From Cacajao melanocephalus (Eukaryota; Chordata; Mammalia; Primates; Pitheciidae): a stretch of 64,000 bases of DNA. Within the stretch, counting starts at the first letter, position 1; every line of letters begins with the position of its first letter. Positions 49,400 to 61,547 of the stretch are shown here, in pieces. The position numbers and the translations under genes were made by a program. The notes under the pieces were generated by a model, which was not told the origin of the DNA, searched no databases, and saw nothing but the letters and a program-made list of their open reading frames with translations. The stretch spans positions 1 through 64,000 of the forward strand of contig CAUYLG010075688.1 in assembly GCA_963573385.1 (NCBI GenBank), written 5' to 3'.

Positions 49400-49830
49400 C
49401 TTTATAACTTGCTACAGCTTCAGTGAGTACCACATGCTGGCAACAGAAGGGTATAGTCTCAGAGTTCAGGAGTGAGAAGTCCAGGGTCGAGGTGTTGGCA
49501 GGGGTGGTTCCTTCCGGGGCTGTGCAGAGGCATCTGTTTCAGGTCTCTCTCCCAGCTTCTGGGGTTGCTGGAAACCTTTGGCCTTCCTTGTAGAAGCATC
49601 ACTCGAACTCTACCTTCATCTTCGTGTGGCATTTTCCCATGTGCGTGTCTGTCCAAATCTCCCCTTCTTATAAGGACACCAGTCATATTGGATTAGGGAT
49701 CACCCTAATGGCATTATTTTAACTTGATTAACTCTATAAAGCCCTATCTCCAAATAAGGTCACATTCTGATGGACTGAGGGTTAGGACCCAAAATATCTT
49801 GTTTGAGTATATTGTTTGAGTAAATGTATA
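49400..49830 (-). mobile_element. MLT1-type MaLR LTR
   Basis: Reverse-complement MLT1 text in order: 'gttcaggagtgagaagtcca', 'gggtcgaggtgttggcaggg', 'cttataaggacaccagtcat', 'attggattagggatcaccct', 'ccaaataaggtcacattctg', 'actgagggttaggacccaaa'. Confidence 0.8.
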
Positions 49831-51709
49831 ACAGCCATTACATTTTTTGTTTTAATTTTTTTCTGTAGTTTTGTGAGTCCTGGCAACTGATATTAAATAT
49901 ATCATTGGGAAATCCAAATACATTTGTAAGATAGGGAAAGACTAAACAAAGATTGATAAAAGGAATCAGTCATACTCCTCTCACCCCCACTTCTAGGTTA
50001 AAAAAAATGCATCCCCACTTGGAAGATGAGGCATGTGGTGCTAGGGTGCCTGTCACCTGCCTGCTGATATAATCTGTTCCATTGGTTGCAAATTGGCCTG
50101 TGATACTGAGCCCTGTCCAAATGCCCTCTTGGGCTGCACCCCCAGCTTGTCCCCCACAGGCAAATCAAGAAGATTCATTTCTCCTTTGTATCTAGAAGAG
50201 ATAGATCTGGAAGAAACACAGAGCCCCATGCTATTTTTATTCAGAAAATAGAAGATGAAATATCTTGCTGCACCTGCTAAGATTTGCTCTCTCAGTAGAG
50301 TAGAACAGAGCACCATCCGCCTGTGGAACAAGTTTTCTTCTCTCCTAAATGGTAGACGTAAGTTCAATGGTATCAGGTCAATACTGATTTTCTATTTAGG
50401 CTCAGGATTTATTTGCTGCGAGGCAGGATGGCGTGAGCCGCTCTGTCTGCTGTTGGAATTGCTGGGTATGTCCCATGCAGCAGCCTGGAGGGTCAAATGT
50501 TTCCCTGGACAGCATCTTTAGGGCACTGAACTAATGCCTCTGTCAACAAGAGAAAATACTAAAGTTGCACCCACTAAAGGGAATTCTTTCTTCACAGATT
50601 TGTATTAGCTGTAAATTTTCTGCCTGAAACCCTGACACAGACAGAAGGAGAAACTAAAATAACTTCAGTCAACAACCAAATAAGGATAAGTGAGTGGCGT
50701 GTGCATGTATGTCCCATTTAATGGCGCGTGTGGGTGGGGCCTGCCCCTGGAGACTGCTCTGGAGAGAGGCTTGGAGACAACACAAAATGAATTGGGAAGC
50801 TGTAGGAAGAGGAATGAGCTATAGTTAAGGGACACATTTTTACCAACTCACATTTCCACCTGGCATTTCTGCAAAGTTCTGCTGTAAAAATGACTTTGGA
50901 TGTTTCGACACAGCTTTGAGATAGGTAACTATACTCAAAATGAAATGAATTGACTTTTTTTTCTAGACATGTGGATAGAAAAAATTTTTTTCTTTGAAAC
51001 TGTCACTTGCAAGCTCAGCTCTGGGTTGTGGATTAGTTGTTGGGCAAGGCTGGCCGTTCTGAGGGAGGCCAGCTGGGAGGGTCATGGTGGAGCCTGTGAT
51101 ATGGTGGGAAATGACAAACACCAGGTGAGTCTCAGGTGACGAGGGCAGGGCTTGTCCTGTGGAGCGGGTGTGGGAGCCTGGGATTCAGCTATCGGTGGAG
51201 GTGTCCACTCTACCGGCTAGAGGTCAATTTGAAAAAGAGCCTCAGTTAAGTTGAACCTCAGGAAAATGCCTTTTGATGCCCAAACAATTGGTGATCGTCA
51301 ATGTCACATCCAGGGGCCCAATCAAGTTGCCATGTGAAATTAACCATGATGCCAGGTGAGAGGTATGCCCCTGCTGGCGGCAACTGACCTTCACTGCCCC
51401 ACTGTTGGCAGCTGCTCCTTCCTTCCTAACCCCGGGGGTGGCTGCTCAATTGTTTTTCACAGCAAAAGGTGCTGGACAATGTTTGAACTGCTAAACCCCA
51501 GAGAAGATGCTCAAGACTGTCCAGTGAGTCAGAGACTTTAAAACTGCATCACGTTTTACTATTTCTCCCACTCACTTCCAATCAAAACTCTCTTTCCCCT
51601 CCCAAATCTCCATTTATACCTAAAAGTAAACTCATTATAGGAAAGTTAGACATGAGTAGTAGTAGGATGTGCATTGTCATCTCAATTTTCTTGATATTAT
51701 TTGCTGCAC
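49831..51709. other. Single-copy sequence
   Basis: No repeat family or exon recognised in 1.9 kb. ORFs of 88-104 codons at 50053-50521 lie on opposite strands with no homology. Confidence 0.4.
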
Positions 51710-51850
51710 ATTATGGTAGGGAGCATGGCTCTGGAGCTAGCCTGCCTGCATTTGAATCCTGGGTTTTCCCAACTGCCTGTGTGACTTTGGGGATGTTATT
51801 TGTTTTCTCACTCCCTTAACTTCCTCGTCCTTGAACCTCGCTGATGACTT
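51710..51850 (+). mobile_element. MIR SINE
   Basis: Clear sense MIR start: 'ggtagggagcatggctctgg', 'agctagcctgcctgcatttg', 'aatcctgggttttcccaact', 'gcctgtgtgactttggggat'. Confidence 0.8.
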
Positions 51851-51954
51851 TTGCTTAGAGGATATTTTGAAGAAAGCGTCTTTGTCCAGTGACATCTTGC
51901 CCTTTTCAGTGCCTAATGCCAAAATGTACTTTACTAGAAAGACATGAGTATTTT

Positions 51955-52150
51955 ATTAACCTTAAACTTGCTGAGTGTCTGCCCTGTGACAGGGGCGTGT
52001 TTTCATTTTGATCCGCCCATCAACTATATGCCATTCCTGCTTTCAACTCAGAAGATAGGTGCTTTGCTTGAGTGCTGAGTTGATAGGTGGCAGCTCACAG
52101 GACTGAGTCCAGTCACTGGAATTCCGACGTCTTCCCATTACGCCATGGCC
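51955..52150 (-). mobile_element. MIR SINE fragment
   Basis: Reverse-complement MIR end and centre: 'cttgctgagtgtctgccctg', then 'ggtggcagctcacaggactg' and 'tcttcccattacgccatg'. Moderately diverged. Confidence 0.5.
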
Positions 52151-53455
52151 AACCATCTGCCATCAGAGGTGGCCCGTCCCTGAGCTCGCACATGGTGCCC
52201 TGGCCCAGAACGGGGAGGAGGACCCACACTCTGGGCTGGATACCCCTCCCTCCCACCGCGGTGTTATGGTTTGGGGCAGCTTTTCAATCTTTCCGAGCGT
52301 CAGTTTCCTTGTATGGCTTAGCCAGTCTACAGACTTGCTTTAAAACTACACATTTTAAGAAAGTGGTGCTGGTGGAAACTTTGTACTAAAATTTGTACCA
52401 GTGCCTCACATGGTTGTTGTTAACATTCCTTCCTGAGCGTTTTGAGAATTTCTTTCTCTCTTCTTCTGCATCTTCTGGCACCCCACCCCCACCCCACTCC
52501 TCCCACCATGCACTGACATCGTGATGAGCTTTGTGACATTTGGAATAAGGCCTTTGTGTATGAAATTAAATGTCAACCTGCTTGAGTTGCTTCCAAATTT
52601 CCCCGGGAAACTTATGCTGGCATTTAATTTCTGATTAATATTATACTCTGAAACTTCTGGAGTCCAATATGCTTTTGTTGAAAGCATTAGTTTTTATTTT
52701 AAGAAATCTGCGAAGTTCACACTGGAGAAGTTATTTCAAAAGCTCAGTTCTATCCACTTTTGCAGACTCTGGGAGGTGCTGTGTGCAAGAGTGACATGTT
52801 TTCATATCTGAGCTTGGTCTGGCCCTCTGATGCAAGCCAGTTTACTTTGTAACGGTGCTCAGAATCCTTTCTATGTACTGCTAAGGTCATTGTGATTTGC
52901 TTGCTTGAAGCTCTGGAAGGCTCTTTCAAAGCCTGAGGTTGTTTTCTCATCAATATGCTAGCTCAATTTCCATGTTCTAAAACTTCTGGGTTCTGACTGA
53001 TGATCACTTCAGATTGGAGGATGCCTGTGATCCCAGAGAGTTAATGGTCTTTCAAAACCTAATTTCAGGGGGAAGATCTAAGGAGAATTAATAGTAAGAA
53101 AAATGTGTAAGGGATCATATTAATCAGTTTGCAATCATTCAAACTTCAAAGAAAATTTCCTTTGAAAACAACTAATTTGCACAGCCTTTCAGCCCATAAT
53201 GACTCTCTATAAATTATCAGCAGAAATTTTATGTCAAAAGTCATACGCTTTAAGCTTTACATTTTAACCTCTGTTTAGCCGGCTTTTGTGCATGGAGGCT
53301 AATTTTATCTTTCTTTAAGTTTCATCCCCAACCCTTTGAAAAAAACTTTTCAGAGGGGGTTTTCTCTCATTATCTGCTTCAGGGACATTTTATTAAGACA
53401 ACTCCCCCCCAGGTCTCTGCCCATCATATTTTAAGAATACTTCTTTTTAACTAAA
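52151..53455. other. Single-copy sequence
   Basis: Includes a C-rich tract near 52478-52506. No gene or repeat recognised. Confidence 0.4.
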
Positions 53456-53527
53456 GATTCATAAAGTTCACCTGCTGGCAGGCTGTGCAGGCTGGAAGGA
53501 CTTATCCCAGACCAACCCGAGTTGCCA
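53456..53527. repeat. Left arm of a ~70-bp inverted-repeat pair
   Basis: This arm is the imperfect reverse complement of 53929-54000. The core aaggacttatcccagacca at 53496-53514 is matched perfectly over 19 bp, and similarity extends both ways with a few mismatches and a small gap. Confidence 0.85.
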
Positions 53528-53928
53528 GTAGACCTCTTACAGCAGCACTGAGCACAGTGCTGTGGTCTCCATATAATCTCACCAGAAGCAGGAAGTACTG
53601 CTTGACCTTGAACGATGTGAGCCAAGATGTGATCACTGGCATCTGCGTGATGCTTTTGGTTCTCCAGTCAGAACTGGGTTTGGGGAAAGGGTTTTAGATA
53701 TACAGATCATTTGCTTTCACTTAACGTCTATTTTTAAATTTAAATTTACATAAGCGACTCTTAAAAGCCTACTTGGTGAAATTTGGCTTTTCCTAAACGA
53801 TAGAAGAAGAAGCTTAGCAACATCATCACTCTATGGCTTGAAGAGCTAACCAAATTTATATTAGAACTAGAATAAGCAGCAGCAACAACAATTTGTCTGT
53901 GCCATATTTAATCTTTGCAAAGGTCTGC
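53528..53928. other. Spacer between the inverted-repeat arms
   Basis: About 400 bp, AT-richer towards the right. No recognised transposase, exon or repeat. A short 'gcagcagcaacaacaa' run occurs near 53877-53892. Whether the arms plus spacer form one element is an open question. Confidence 0.5.
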
Positions 53929-54000
53929 TCACAGCTCAGGCTGGTCTGGGATAAGTCCTTGCAGTCTGCACAACCTGCAGGGAGCTGACCTTCATAATCT
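53929..54000. repeat. Right arm of the inverted-repeat pair
   Basis: Contains tggtctgggataagtcctt (53942-53960), the exact complement of the left-arm core. Confidence 0.85.
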
Positions 54001-54534
54001 GGAGGGAAAATGCTTCTAGATCATGATATCTGAAGGGCTGACCTGGTTGACCATAGTTAACTCTACCAGTTTGAAGCAAGTAAGAAAAATATGGATTATA
54101 TGAGGCTGAAATATATTCTGGCAGAGGCCTTTTCAAGGGGGCGGGGTGGTTCTAGGCTCAGGAAATAAAGCAGAACAGCTACTTCTTTGATTCTCTTCCT
54201 CCTCTCTCTTCCCTTCCTTCACTCTATCCCTTTCTTCCTCCTTTTCTGTCTTCACATCATTTATTATAAATATAGTAACAACATACTTCATATTAGAGCA
54301 ATTCAAATATATAGGGCACCTCAAGTGGCGGCGAATTGGAATTGTTTATCAGAAGAAAAACAGATGACATGCTCACTTGCTTGATTTGCTCTACTTCATT
54401 TACCCATTCAGTCTTCAGGGAGCTGCAACGCCCTCCATTTCAGCTAGTTGGAATCTGCAGAAGGATCCTAAAACTCCATTTTCCATTGAGGATGAACTCT
54501 GCAAGGTGCCATGGGTTTTCACCTTTTCTTCTTG
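54001..54534. other. Single-copy sequence with a pyrimidine tract
   Basis: A CT-rich run occupies about 54185-54255. No gene recognised. Confidence 0.45.
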
Positions 54535-54665
54535 ATTTACATTTGAGAAAAATGAGGCCCAGAGTTGCTCAAGTGGCTTTTGTCAGGTCGTTCAGCTGGT
54601 AGGAGGCAGCAAAGCCAGGAAAAACCCTCTGTTTTCAGATCTTCTGCTGATTAACCTTTCTACTC
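54535..54665 (-). mobile_element. MIR SINE
   Basis: Reverse-complement MIR: 'gatttacatttgagaaaaat', 'gaggcccagagttgctcaag', 'gtcgttcagctggtaggagg', 'cagcaaagccaggaaaaacc'. Confidence 0.75.
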
Positions 54666-55244
54666 CCATGATGACTTCTTTCTTAAGCTTTAATTGCTGA
54701 TACTATTGCGTAGAGGTCCCTGTAAAACTCACTCTTTACTGTATTTCCTTGTTGCTCAAATTTTTACAGATTCAAGATGTTCTTTAAAAAGAGAACTTTC
54801 CTGAGGTAAGCAAGTATTTCAGTAATGCCCAAAGCAAACTTTTTTTTTTGGCTTCAGCTCACTTCTGACTCATGTCCCTTGATAACTGAGTTCTTCTTCA
54901 CCAAGAACCTTAATTATTTTCATCACTGGTTCTTCAATTGTTCCTTGGCCTGATTTCTTCTGTTGTATTAGATGCTTGATCACAAAACAGGAAGCCTGAG
55001 AGCTGGGGGCAAGCTCCACTTGCGTTCTCCTCTAAGCCAGAGCTGAGTGTGGCCCAAGGACATTGTGTCTTAGGATAATTTTCTCGGATGTTGCCTTATT
55101 TGTAGCAGTTTAGAATTTCAGAATAAATCATCCAAAATTCTTTCTTCCCTTTGTGACTTTCAAGAGCTGGCCTTGGGAGTAACGTCAGGTCACTGAGTCC
55201 CTTGTCAGCTCAGCTGCCTTGGGAAAGAAATGGCTGTAGAATCT
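54666..55244. other. Single-copy sequence
   Basis: Nothing recognised. Confidence 0.4.
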
Positions 55245-55470
55245 CAGGGGTGTACAATCTTTTGGTTTCCTTGGGCCACCTTGGAAGAAGAATTGTCTTG
55301 GGCCACACATAAAATACACTAACTCTAGTGATAGGTGATGAGCTAAAAAAAAAAAATCACCAAAATAAAACTCCTCATGTTTTAAGAAAGTTCATGAATT
55401 TGTGTTGGGCCTCATTCAAAGCTGTCCTGGGTCCTATGCGTCCCACAGGCCACAGGCTGGACAAGCTTGG
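55245..55470 (+). mobile_element. hAT-Charlie MITE (MER1-type)
   Basis: Starts 'caggggtgtacaatcttttg' and continues 'gaagaagaattgtcttgggc', 'cacacataaaatacactaac', an A run, 'gttttaagaaagttcatgaa', and 'ctggacaagcttgg' at the end. Text and order match the MER1-type Charlie derivative. It is non-coding and long immobile. Confidence 0.85.
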
Positions 55471-55756
55471 CTCTAGATGATGTGAATTGCTTCCAGGGGT
55501 CAGCTGCATCTCACATCCAAAACCATGAAGAAGGGGGAAAGGGAAAAGAGAGTAACTCTGTTGGGTAATAAATCGAGCTTTTATTCATGCAATTGGTGCT
55601 CAGGGTTTCCCTCATCATAACCATGAAGCTCTTCATATATGCCCACGTAAGGATGATCATCTAAATAGTTAATAATTAGTTTGGTAGAGACACTGGGCAT
55701 CAGAGTGGACCATGCCAGGAGGCCGAGCTGTGAGATGGATCCTAGAGGTGTCTACA

Positions 55757-56288
55757 ATGCCCCTTTGTAAGTATTTGTGTATCTAAACATAGCTAAACAC
55801 AGAAAAGGTTCAGTAAAAATATGGTAAAATAATAAAAAATGGTACACCTGTCTAGAGCACTTACTGTGAATGAGGCTTGAGGGCTAGAAGCTACCCTGGA
55901 TGAGTCAATAAGTGAGTAAATGGTGAATGAATGTGAAGGCCTAGGACATGACTGTCTGCTACTGTAGACTTACATACACCATACACTTGGGCTACACTAA
56001 ATTTATTAAACAATTATATTCTTTATTAACAAATTAACTTTAGCTTACTGTAATTTTTTACTTCATAAACTTTTAACTTTTTTAACTTTTGAGTCCTTTG
56101 TGATAATAGTTTGTTTAAAACACAGAAACATTCTACAGTTGTGTATAAGAAAATAAAAATATTTTCTTTCATTATATTCTATTTTGTAAGTTTTTTGTAT
56201 TTTTAATTTAATTTTATGTTTTTTATTTTTTAAACATTTTGTTAAAAACTAAGACACACACACACACACACGCACATTAGCCTATGTC
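55757..56288 (+). mobile_element. TcMar-Tigger DNA transposon fragment
   Basis: Long match to a Tigger consensus (Tigger2/MER2-like): 'gtaagtatttgtgtatctaa', 'aaaaaatggtacacctgtct', 'gaatgtgaaggcctaggaca', 'ctactgtagacttacataca', 'ggctacactaaatttattaa', 'ttaaaaactaagacacacac', ending 'cattagcctatg'. No transposase frame survives. An (AC)n run near 56252-56272 lies inside it. Confidence 0.9.
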
Positions 56289-56349
56289 TTTAATATGATC
56301 ACATTATAATTTGATCACATGGTTAGACATTTGCAACTTCAGTTACACC

Positions 56350-56590
56350 CACATTGACCTACTGAGTGTTTGCTATTTGCAGGTACTTTTATATTTTCCA
56401 TAATTTGTATAATATTGATAGATAATATTTTATGTAATTTTGGTTAGTCCATCTCACAATTCAGAGTTTGTGTTGTCATCTGGATTTGCAGTTGAGATCA
56501 TGATGCCTGGGCCATGGCGTCACTGAGTTGGGGTCTGAGCCCCTGGCCAGCCGACGTGAGGCCCCTGCTCTTGGCCAGGTCTTCCAAGGT
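56350..56590 (-). mobile_element. Possible MIR SINE
   Basis: Reverse-complement MIR-like order: 'ctactgagtgtttgctattt', then 'gcgtcactgagttggggtct', 'gagcccctggccagccgacg'. Weak match. Confidence 0.4.
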
Positions 56591-58475
56591 CTGACTCCCA
56601 GCTGTAGTGTGAGGTCTTTAGGGGTCTTTGCCTTAACACACTAAGTAGGTTCTAAGACAAACAGCTGGAAACTTGACTAGGGAAGGGCAAGCACATGTTT
56701 TCTGTCTGTGTTCTTAGGAGCTTACTATCTCATTGTTTTCAAACATCTCTCGTGGATTTCACAAAATAAATGAGAAGTTGAGATTTCTATTTGAAACACC
56801 CTCAAAAACTGGCAAGAGATATTTAGGGTCTGGGCTTTTGAGACACAGCATTAAACGCCAGTGTATGCATCCCACCAGCTTACATTGAAAGCTGGGTTTG
56901 TAATCCACAAAAGCTGCATCTTCAATTTCAGAACAATACATAATTCCCACCCAATTTCTTTGTTGAACACATCTCATTTACCAATCTCTGATATCTTTGA
57001 GGAGGCTGTGGCCCTTTCGCTCTTTTCTCTGTCATCTTGTCTCTTGTTCTGTGTCTGGGGAGGAAGAAGCTGTGTAGCCACGTAAGTGGATGACCAGCTC
57101 ACCGCAGGTGACCCTGGAGAGCACTGAGCAGGCTAGGTCCAGGCTGATTCACAGCAACCTGGACCGCCCCACTTGTTTAAAGCTAGGACAAAACAATGCC
57201 TAAACCATCTCCGTAAGTTCTCTTTCATTCAGCATTCCTGAACTGATTAGTTTAAGGCTGGGGTCTTTAAACACCTCAGTCATTTCTCTGAACATCTGAA
57301 TGATTACTGACCAGTTCAAATCTTCCATTCCCATTGAGACTTCTTTCTCCATCACACCCACAAGAGCTCTCTATGGGGCACGGAGGGGCTGCACTCTGGC
57401 TGATCCTGCCCCCCTAGCAGCTGGGCACAGTGTCCAGGGCCAGGAATGAGCACCTGAACACCGAGAGCTGCAGTGCCACTGTCTCTCCGGGGACTTGGCC
57501 AGCCTCATTTAAAGGTGCCAGGAGAGACACAAATTAAAAATAAGAGGTTTAGTTCTCCCCATTTTTAAAAATTTTATCTTATAAATGCAGTTCAAAGAAC
57601 TTTCTCCTCTCTTTGAAATGTATATAAACTCTTTTGGAGACTAGATGGTCTTTTGCCAGCTTTATGACCCCCGGAATGTCTTTCTTAGGGACTGGGGTTC
57701 TTTGAAATGTTAGCAAAAAGGGATATGATGAGCCTCCATCTCCTACTTTCTCGGGGCAGTAGAAACATAACTTCAGTGAGCATCTGACTCCAAGCTGCAA
57801 AACTACCCGGCATTACAAAGATATGACAAGTTTGTTTCTCTTCTGCATAAAGCCAGCTGGGCTAATGGGGGTGTTCATCCCAATTCCCAGGTAAAGTTAT
57901 TGTGAGCTGTGTGACAAACAGCGCTGTCAGATCCTCTTACTTGAGGACTGGTTATCATTTATCTGGATAACATGCACGGAATGGGTTGGCTCTTCTGGGC
58001 TATATCAATGGGTAAGATTTCTTTTGGTGTCTGCAATCTTTTAGGGCTTGTCTGCAACAACTTCACTTTCTGGCTTCATTCCGACTCCATAATAAAAGTG
58101 TGTTTTTTTTCTTTTCTTTTTTTTTCCCTAGCACATTTGAAGAGAGGATTTCCAGGTTGGGAGAAGATTTTGTCTTTAATTATCTTTTCTTGTGGGTGGG
58201 GAGAATTGGGGGACCCCTGGCTCCTGTGGGGACTACAGACCTTCAGCTTTCTCCCCGGCTGCTGGGTGCCCAGTGCTCTTGCCCCTTCCTCCATCACCCT
58301 GAGGAGAAGGGTGCTAGTAGCCTCTACCCAGACTCTAGCAGCCTTCTGCCTGGGACCCTCTTTGGGAAGGAGGGTCTTTGCCTCCACTCGTCACTTTCTA
58401 GGGAGGAATCCTTTCCTCACGGTTTTTTCAATTAGCTTCCCCCATTTCCCAACCTCTCAGAACACAGAAGTGACT
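56591..58475. other. Single-copy sequence with a stop-poor patch
   Basis: No recognised repeat or exon. At 57972-58547 a 191-codon plus-strand ORF runs into the following MLT1 LTR. ORFs of 111 (+) and 103 (-) codons overlap it, so the patch is stop-poor in several frames. The predicted protein is rich in F, L, S and W and matches no family I know. Confidence 0.4.
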
Positions 58476-58818
58476 TTATGGGCTGAATTTTGTCCGCCCA
58501 CCTCCAAATGTATAACTGAATTTGAAGATAAGCTCTTTCAAACTTAAAGTTAAAATAAGGTCCTATGGGTGGGCCCTACTCCAAATGACTGGTGCCCTTA
58601 TAAGGAGGCTGGACACAGACACGCACAGAGAAAGGGCCATGTGAGGACACAGTGAGAAGGTGGCCATCCACCAGCCAAGGAGAGAGGCCTTAGGAGAAAG
58701 CAGCCCTGCCAACCCCCTGATCTCAGACTTCAGCCTCCTGAGCTGTGAGAAAATAAATTTCTGTTGTTTAAGCCTCTCAGTCTGTAGCGTTTTGTTATGG
58801 CAGCCCAAACTAACAGAT
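58476..58818 (+). mobile_element. MLT1-type MaLR LTR
   Basis: Good match: 'gggctgaattttgtccgccc', 'gactggtgcccttataagga', 'ggacacagacacgcacagag', 'gccaaggagagaggccttag', 'gtgagaaaataaatttctgt', 'cagtctgtagcgttttgtta'. Confidence 0.93.
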
Positions 58819-61139
58819 CCAATGACCCAGGGCTTATCTGAGGGATGTCCTCTGGTTGTCTGACTATTTTACTTATAGATGAGTATCCTTAGTCACCTGA
58901 GTCTGCAGAATCTCCAATTTAAATAATACAAAGAACATCGATGTGGTCTCTTCCTACCCGTGTCTATCTAAGAATCTTCTAATCCTATCTCTTCTTTTCT
59001 TTTTCCATTTAGTGGAGGCAGGTCCACAAACATTTGGCAAACATACACAATCTCCCTCTGTCCTGTCCTGTACCTGGCCTGCATGTGCACGCCATGGTAG
59101 CGAGCAGCAGTGACCTAATGAAACAGGTGTGAGTTTTAGCAGCCTTTGGCTTGTGGTGCGCATCTTTTGGAAATAGGAATATTTTTCTGTCAAAATGGAT
59201 TCTGGGTTTATTTTGACTGTGTTATTTATGCCACGATTCATCTGTGCCAAAAACGAAGTCATGGGAGACAGTTTCCATTTGCTTTTTATTGGAATTTCTA
59301 TTGGTCCACCTTTAGTGTGTGGATTTGGGGGCAGACTCCAGGGACCCGTTTCCCATGGCTCAAGGGGCATTCCTGTGTTGACCGGGTCGCTGCTTTCCCC
59401 GGGCAGGAGAGCGGAGGTCTTGCTGCACCAGGTAGAAATACTTTTGGGTAAAGTTTGATTTGCAAATCATGGATGAGTTTATTCCAGGCAGAAATAAAGC
59501 GTTTGATTAAACTGCCGTTTATGGGAGTCATTAGCGTCTGCTGTGCACGCTTGATTGCCTGCTTGCTTAGAGCTCGAGTCTCATCTGGGACGCTCTGCGT
59601 TAGGACTTCTAAGTGGAACGCAGCCTGTTGCTTCTTCCATGTGGCTTGTGATGATCAAACTTCTATTTTGTGATGCTCTGAGAATGGGGGACACGATTAG
59701 CTGTGGAACAGCAGCAACGAAAATAATATCATTAGAAACCTGAGCAATTATCCAGTCACCACCATTCACAGTGCTAGCATGAACGATGGCGGTTAGAGAA
59801 TGCATCATGTTTGGACAGCATTTTATTAATTAGCATTTCCCCCTGCTTGCTGGGGATGATGATTCCCGGGTTCTAAATGAATATGAACACAGATAACAAA
59901 GAGCTGCCTCAATATCCCGGTTACCATGCCAACTATCTTATAGTCATTTTCTGATGACATTCTTGATCGATTCTTTTGGGAACTTTGGTTACCTCACAGG
60001 CTTAAGGCAGTCTTTTTCTTGCCATCTTGACAACATTTCTCTTCTCTCCAAGGGAAATACAAATGCATCTTCGTGGTGGTATTCTTTCAATCTGAGCTTG
60101 TAAATTTTATTATTAAATATTTATCAAAATTAAATAAATGATGCAGTTAATTATAACACTGATAAATGTTTCTTTTCCTGCTGTGGAGACTGGCTCCAGG
60201 GAACCACCCGGGCTGCAATTGCTCGCGTGGCCCGCTAGGTGGCGCAGCTGAAGAAAGCTTTGGCAGGCAGCTTCGTAAATGGCCGAGGAAATAAATAATG
60301 GGGTCGCTTGATGGGTTTGGGGATAAATAATGACTGTTTGCTTTTTTTTGACAACTTCGATAGAGATCTTGGGAATGAAATATCAGCTTGACAACCTCCT
60401 ATCTATTCAGCACAAAATCAATTGTGTTTCTAGTTAAACATTAGGAAGGGAGAGATTTGATTCAAATGTAGGCATGAGTTTCATTTTATTTTGTGTTTTA
60501 AAGTAGTTCCTGCTTTTCTAAGGGCAAATAAAAAATTTTACAAAAGAGAGCGAAAGGACAAAAACTCCAAACCACTGTCTATTCTCTTCATTCACCTGTA
60601 GGAAACAACCTTCCCCATGAGGTCTCTATCCTGTCTGGTTTTAAACTTAAGATTGTAAAAACTTTTTATGCTAGATATTATCTCCCTGGTAATTGAAGCA
60701 ATGAGAGGCCTGGGAATATTTGTGATGCTCCATACATAGTCAGTGAATAGCGTTGTTCTCTTGCTAAATAAGTATCTTTATTGGTGTAAAATGATTGAGC
60801 CACCTAGCTACTGGCATAAAACCACTGAAAGACAAAACATAAAACCTCGCCAGGAGCCCAGTGGAACACACACTGTGAAATTTAACCACAGGAACCCTCT
60901 CCACAGGCTCCTTCTCCTTCCCCAGCTCTACTTACAAACTGTTACATTTTTATTTGGATTACTTCTGTTTAGAGCTGGACTGATCTAAGCTTTAAATCAG
61001 GTACTTAGTCAAGCATTACCGTTTAGAATAGGTTTGACTGTGAACTTTCTCAATGCTTTTATTTGATATTTTATTGATATAAACCTTTCGCATTAGCTGC
61101 AGAAGAGCTATCCCTTAAACAGCGAGCTCAATCAGCATC
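58819..61139. other. Repeat-free block, candidate regulatory region
   Basis: More than 2.3 kb without any repeat I recognise. It contains several CpGs, homeodomain-type TTAATTAG (near 59827), a perfect gatttgcaaatc palindrome (59457-59468, octamer-like), AAATAAATAATG clusters near 60288-60332, and a CTCF-like site. Function is inference. ORFs up to 138 codons overlap on both strands without homology. Confidence 0.4.
60232..60245 (+). promoter_or_regulatory. CTCF-like core motif
   Basis: ccgctaggtggcgc fits the CTCF core CCASYAGRKGGCRS at all but one position (G for A at position 3), and the surrounding bases are GC-rich. It is a motif match only; occupancy is unknown. Confidence 0.5.
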
Positions 61140-61532
61140 GTAAGTGTGGGCAAGAAAAGGTGTGACCTTTGTGGACAGCAATTTGGCAAATAGTACAACA
61201 TTAAAAATACATATTCCTTTGATCTAGTAATTCCAGAACTAGGCATTTAACCAGCACACATGCTTGCATAGGTAGTTAGCAGTATATATATATATATATA
61301 TATATATATGAAGATTTTTTTTTTTAATTGTAGCATTGTTTGCAAGAAAAAAGAAGCCTAGAAACAACCTGAATATTCACCACTAGGGGACTGGTTCTGT
61401 GAGTATGTGTTTCCATAATAATGGAAAATAGTGCAGTAATTCAAACACATTAATTCTGTTTATTTATATTGTATATTGTACATACATTGATACATCTTAA
61501 ACAACTTTCAAGAAATATTAAGCAAAAAATTG
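61140..61532 (+). mobile_element. L1M (L1MC-L1ME class) 3' end, first part
   Basis: Matches the end of an old L1 ORF2: 'cctttgatctagtaattcca', 'gaactaggcatttaaccagc', 'attgtagcattgtttgcaag', 'gaaacaacctgaatattcac', 'cactaggggactggttctgt'. A (TA)n run at 61283-61309 and a T run at about 61315-61324 lie inside it. Confidence 0.85.
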
Positions 61533-61547
61533 CAGAATAGTATTTAT
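61533..61547. repeat. Target-site duplication, left copy
   Basis: cagaatagtatttat, identical to 61803-61817, brackets the nested L1 fragment. Confidence 0.92.

Noticed and set aside
58954..59370. 138-codon minus-strand ORF in the repeat-free block
   Set aside because: It overlaps plus-strand ORFs of 87-101 codons and has no recognised family; regulatory DNA is a better reading.
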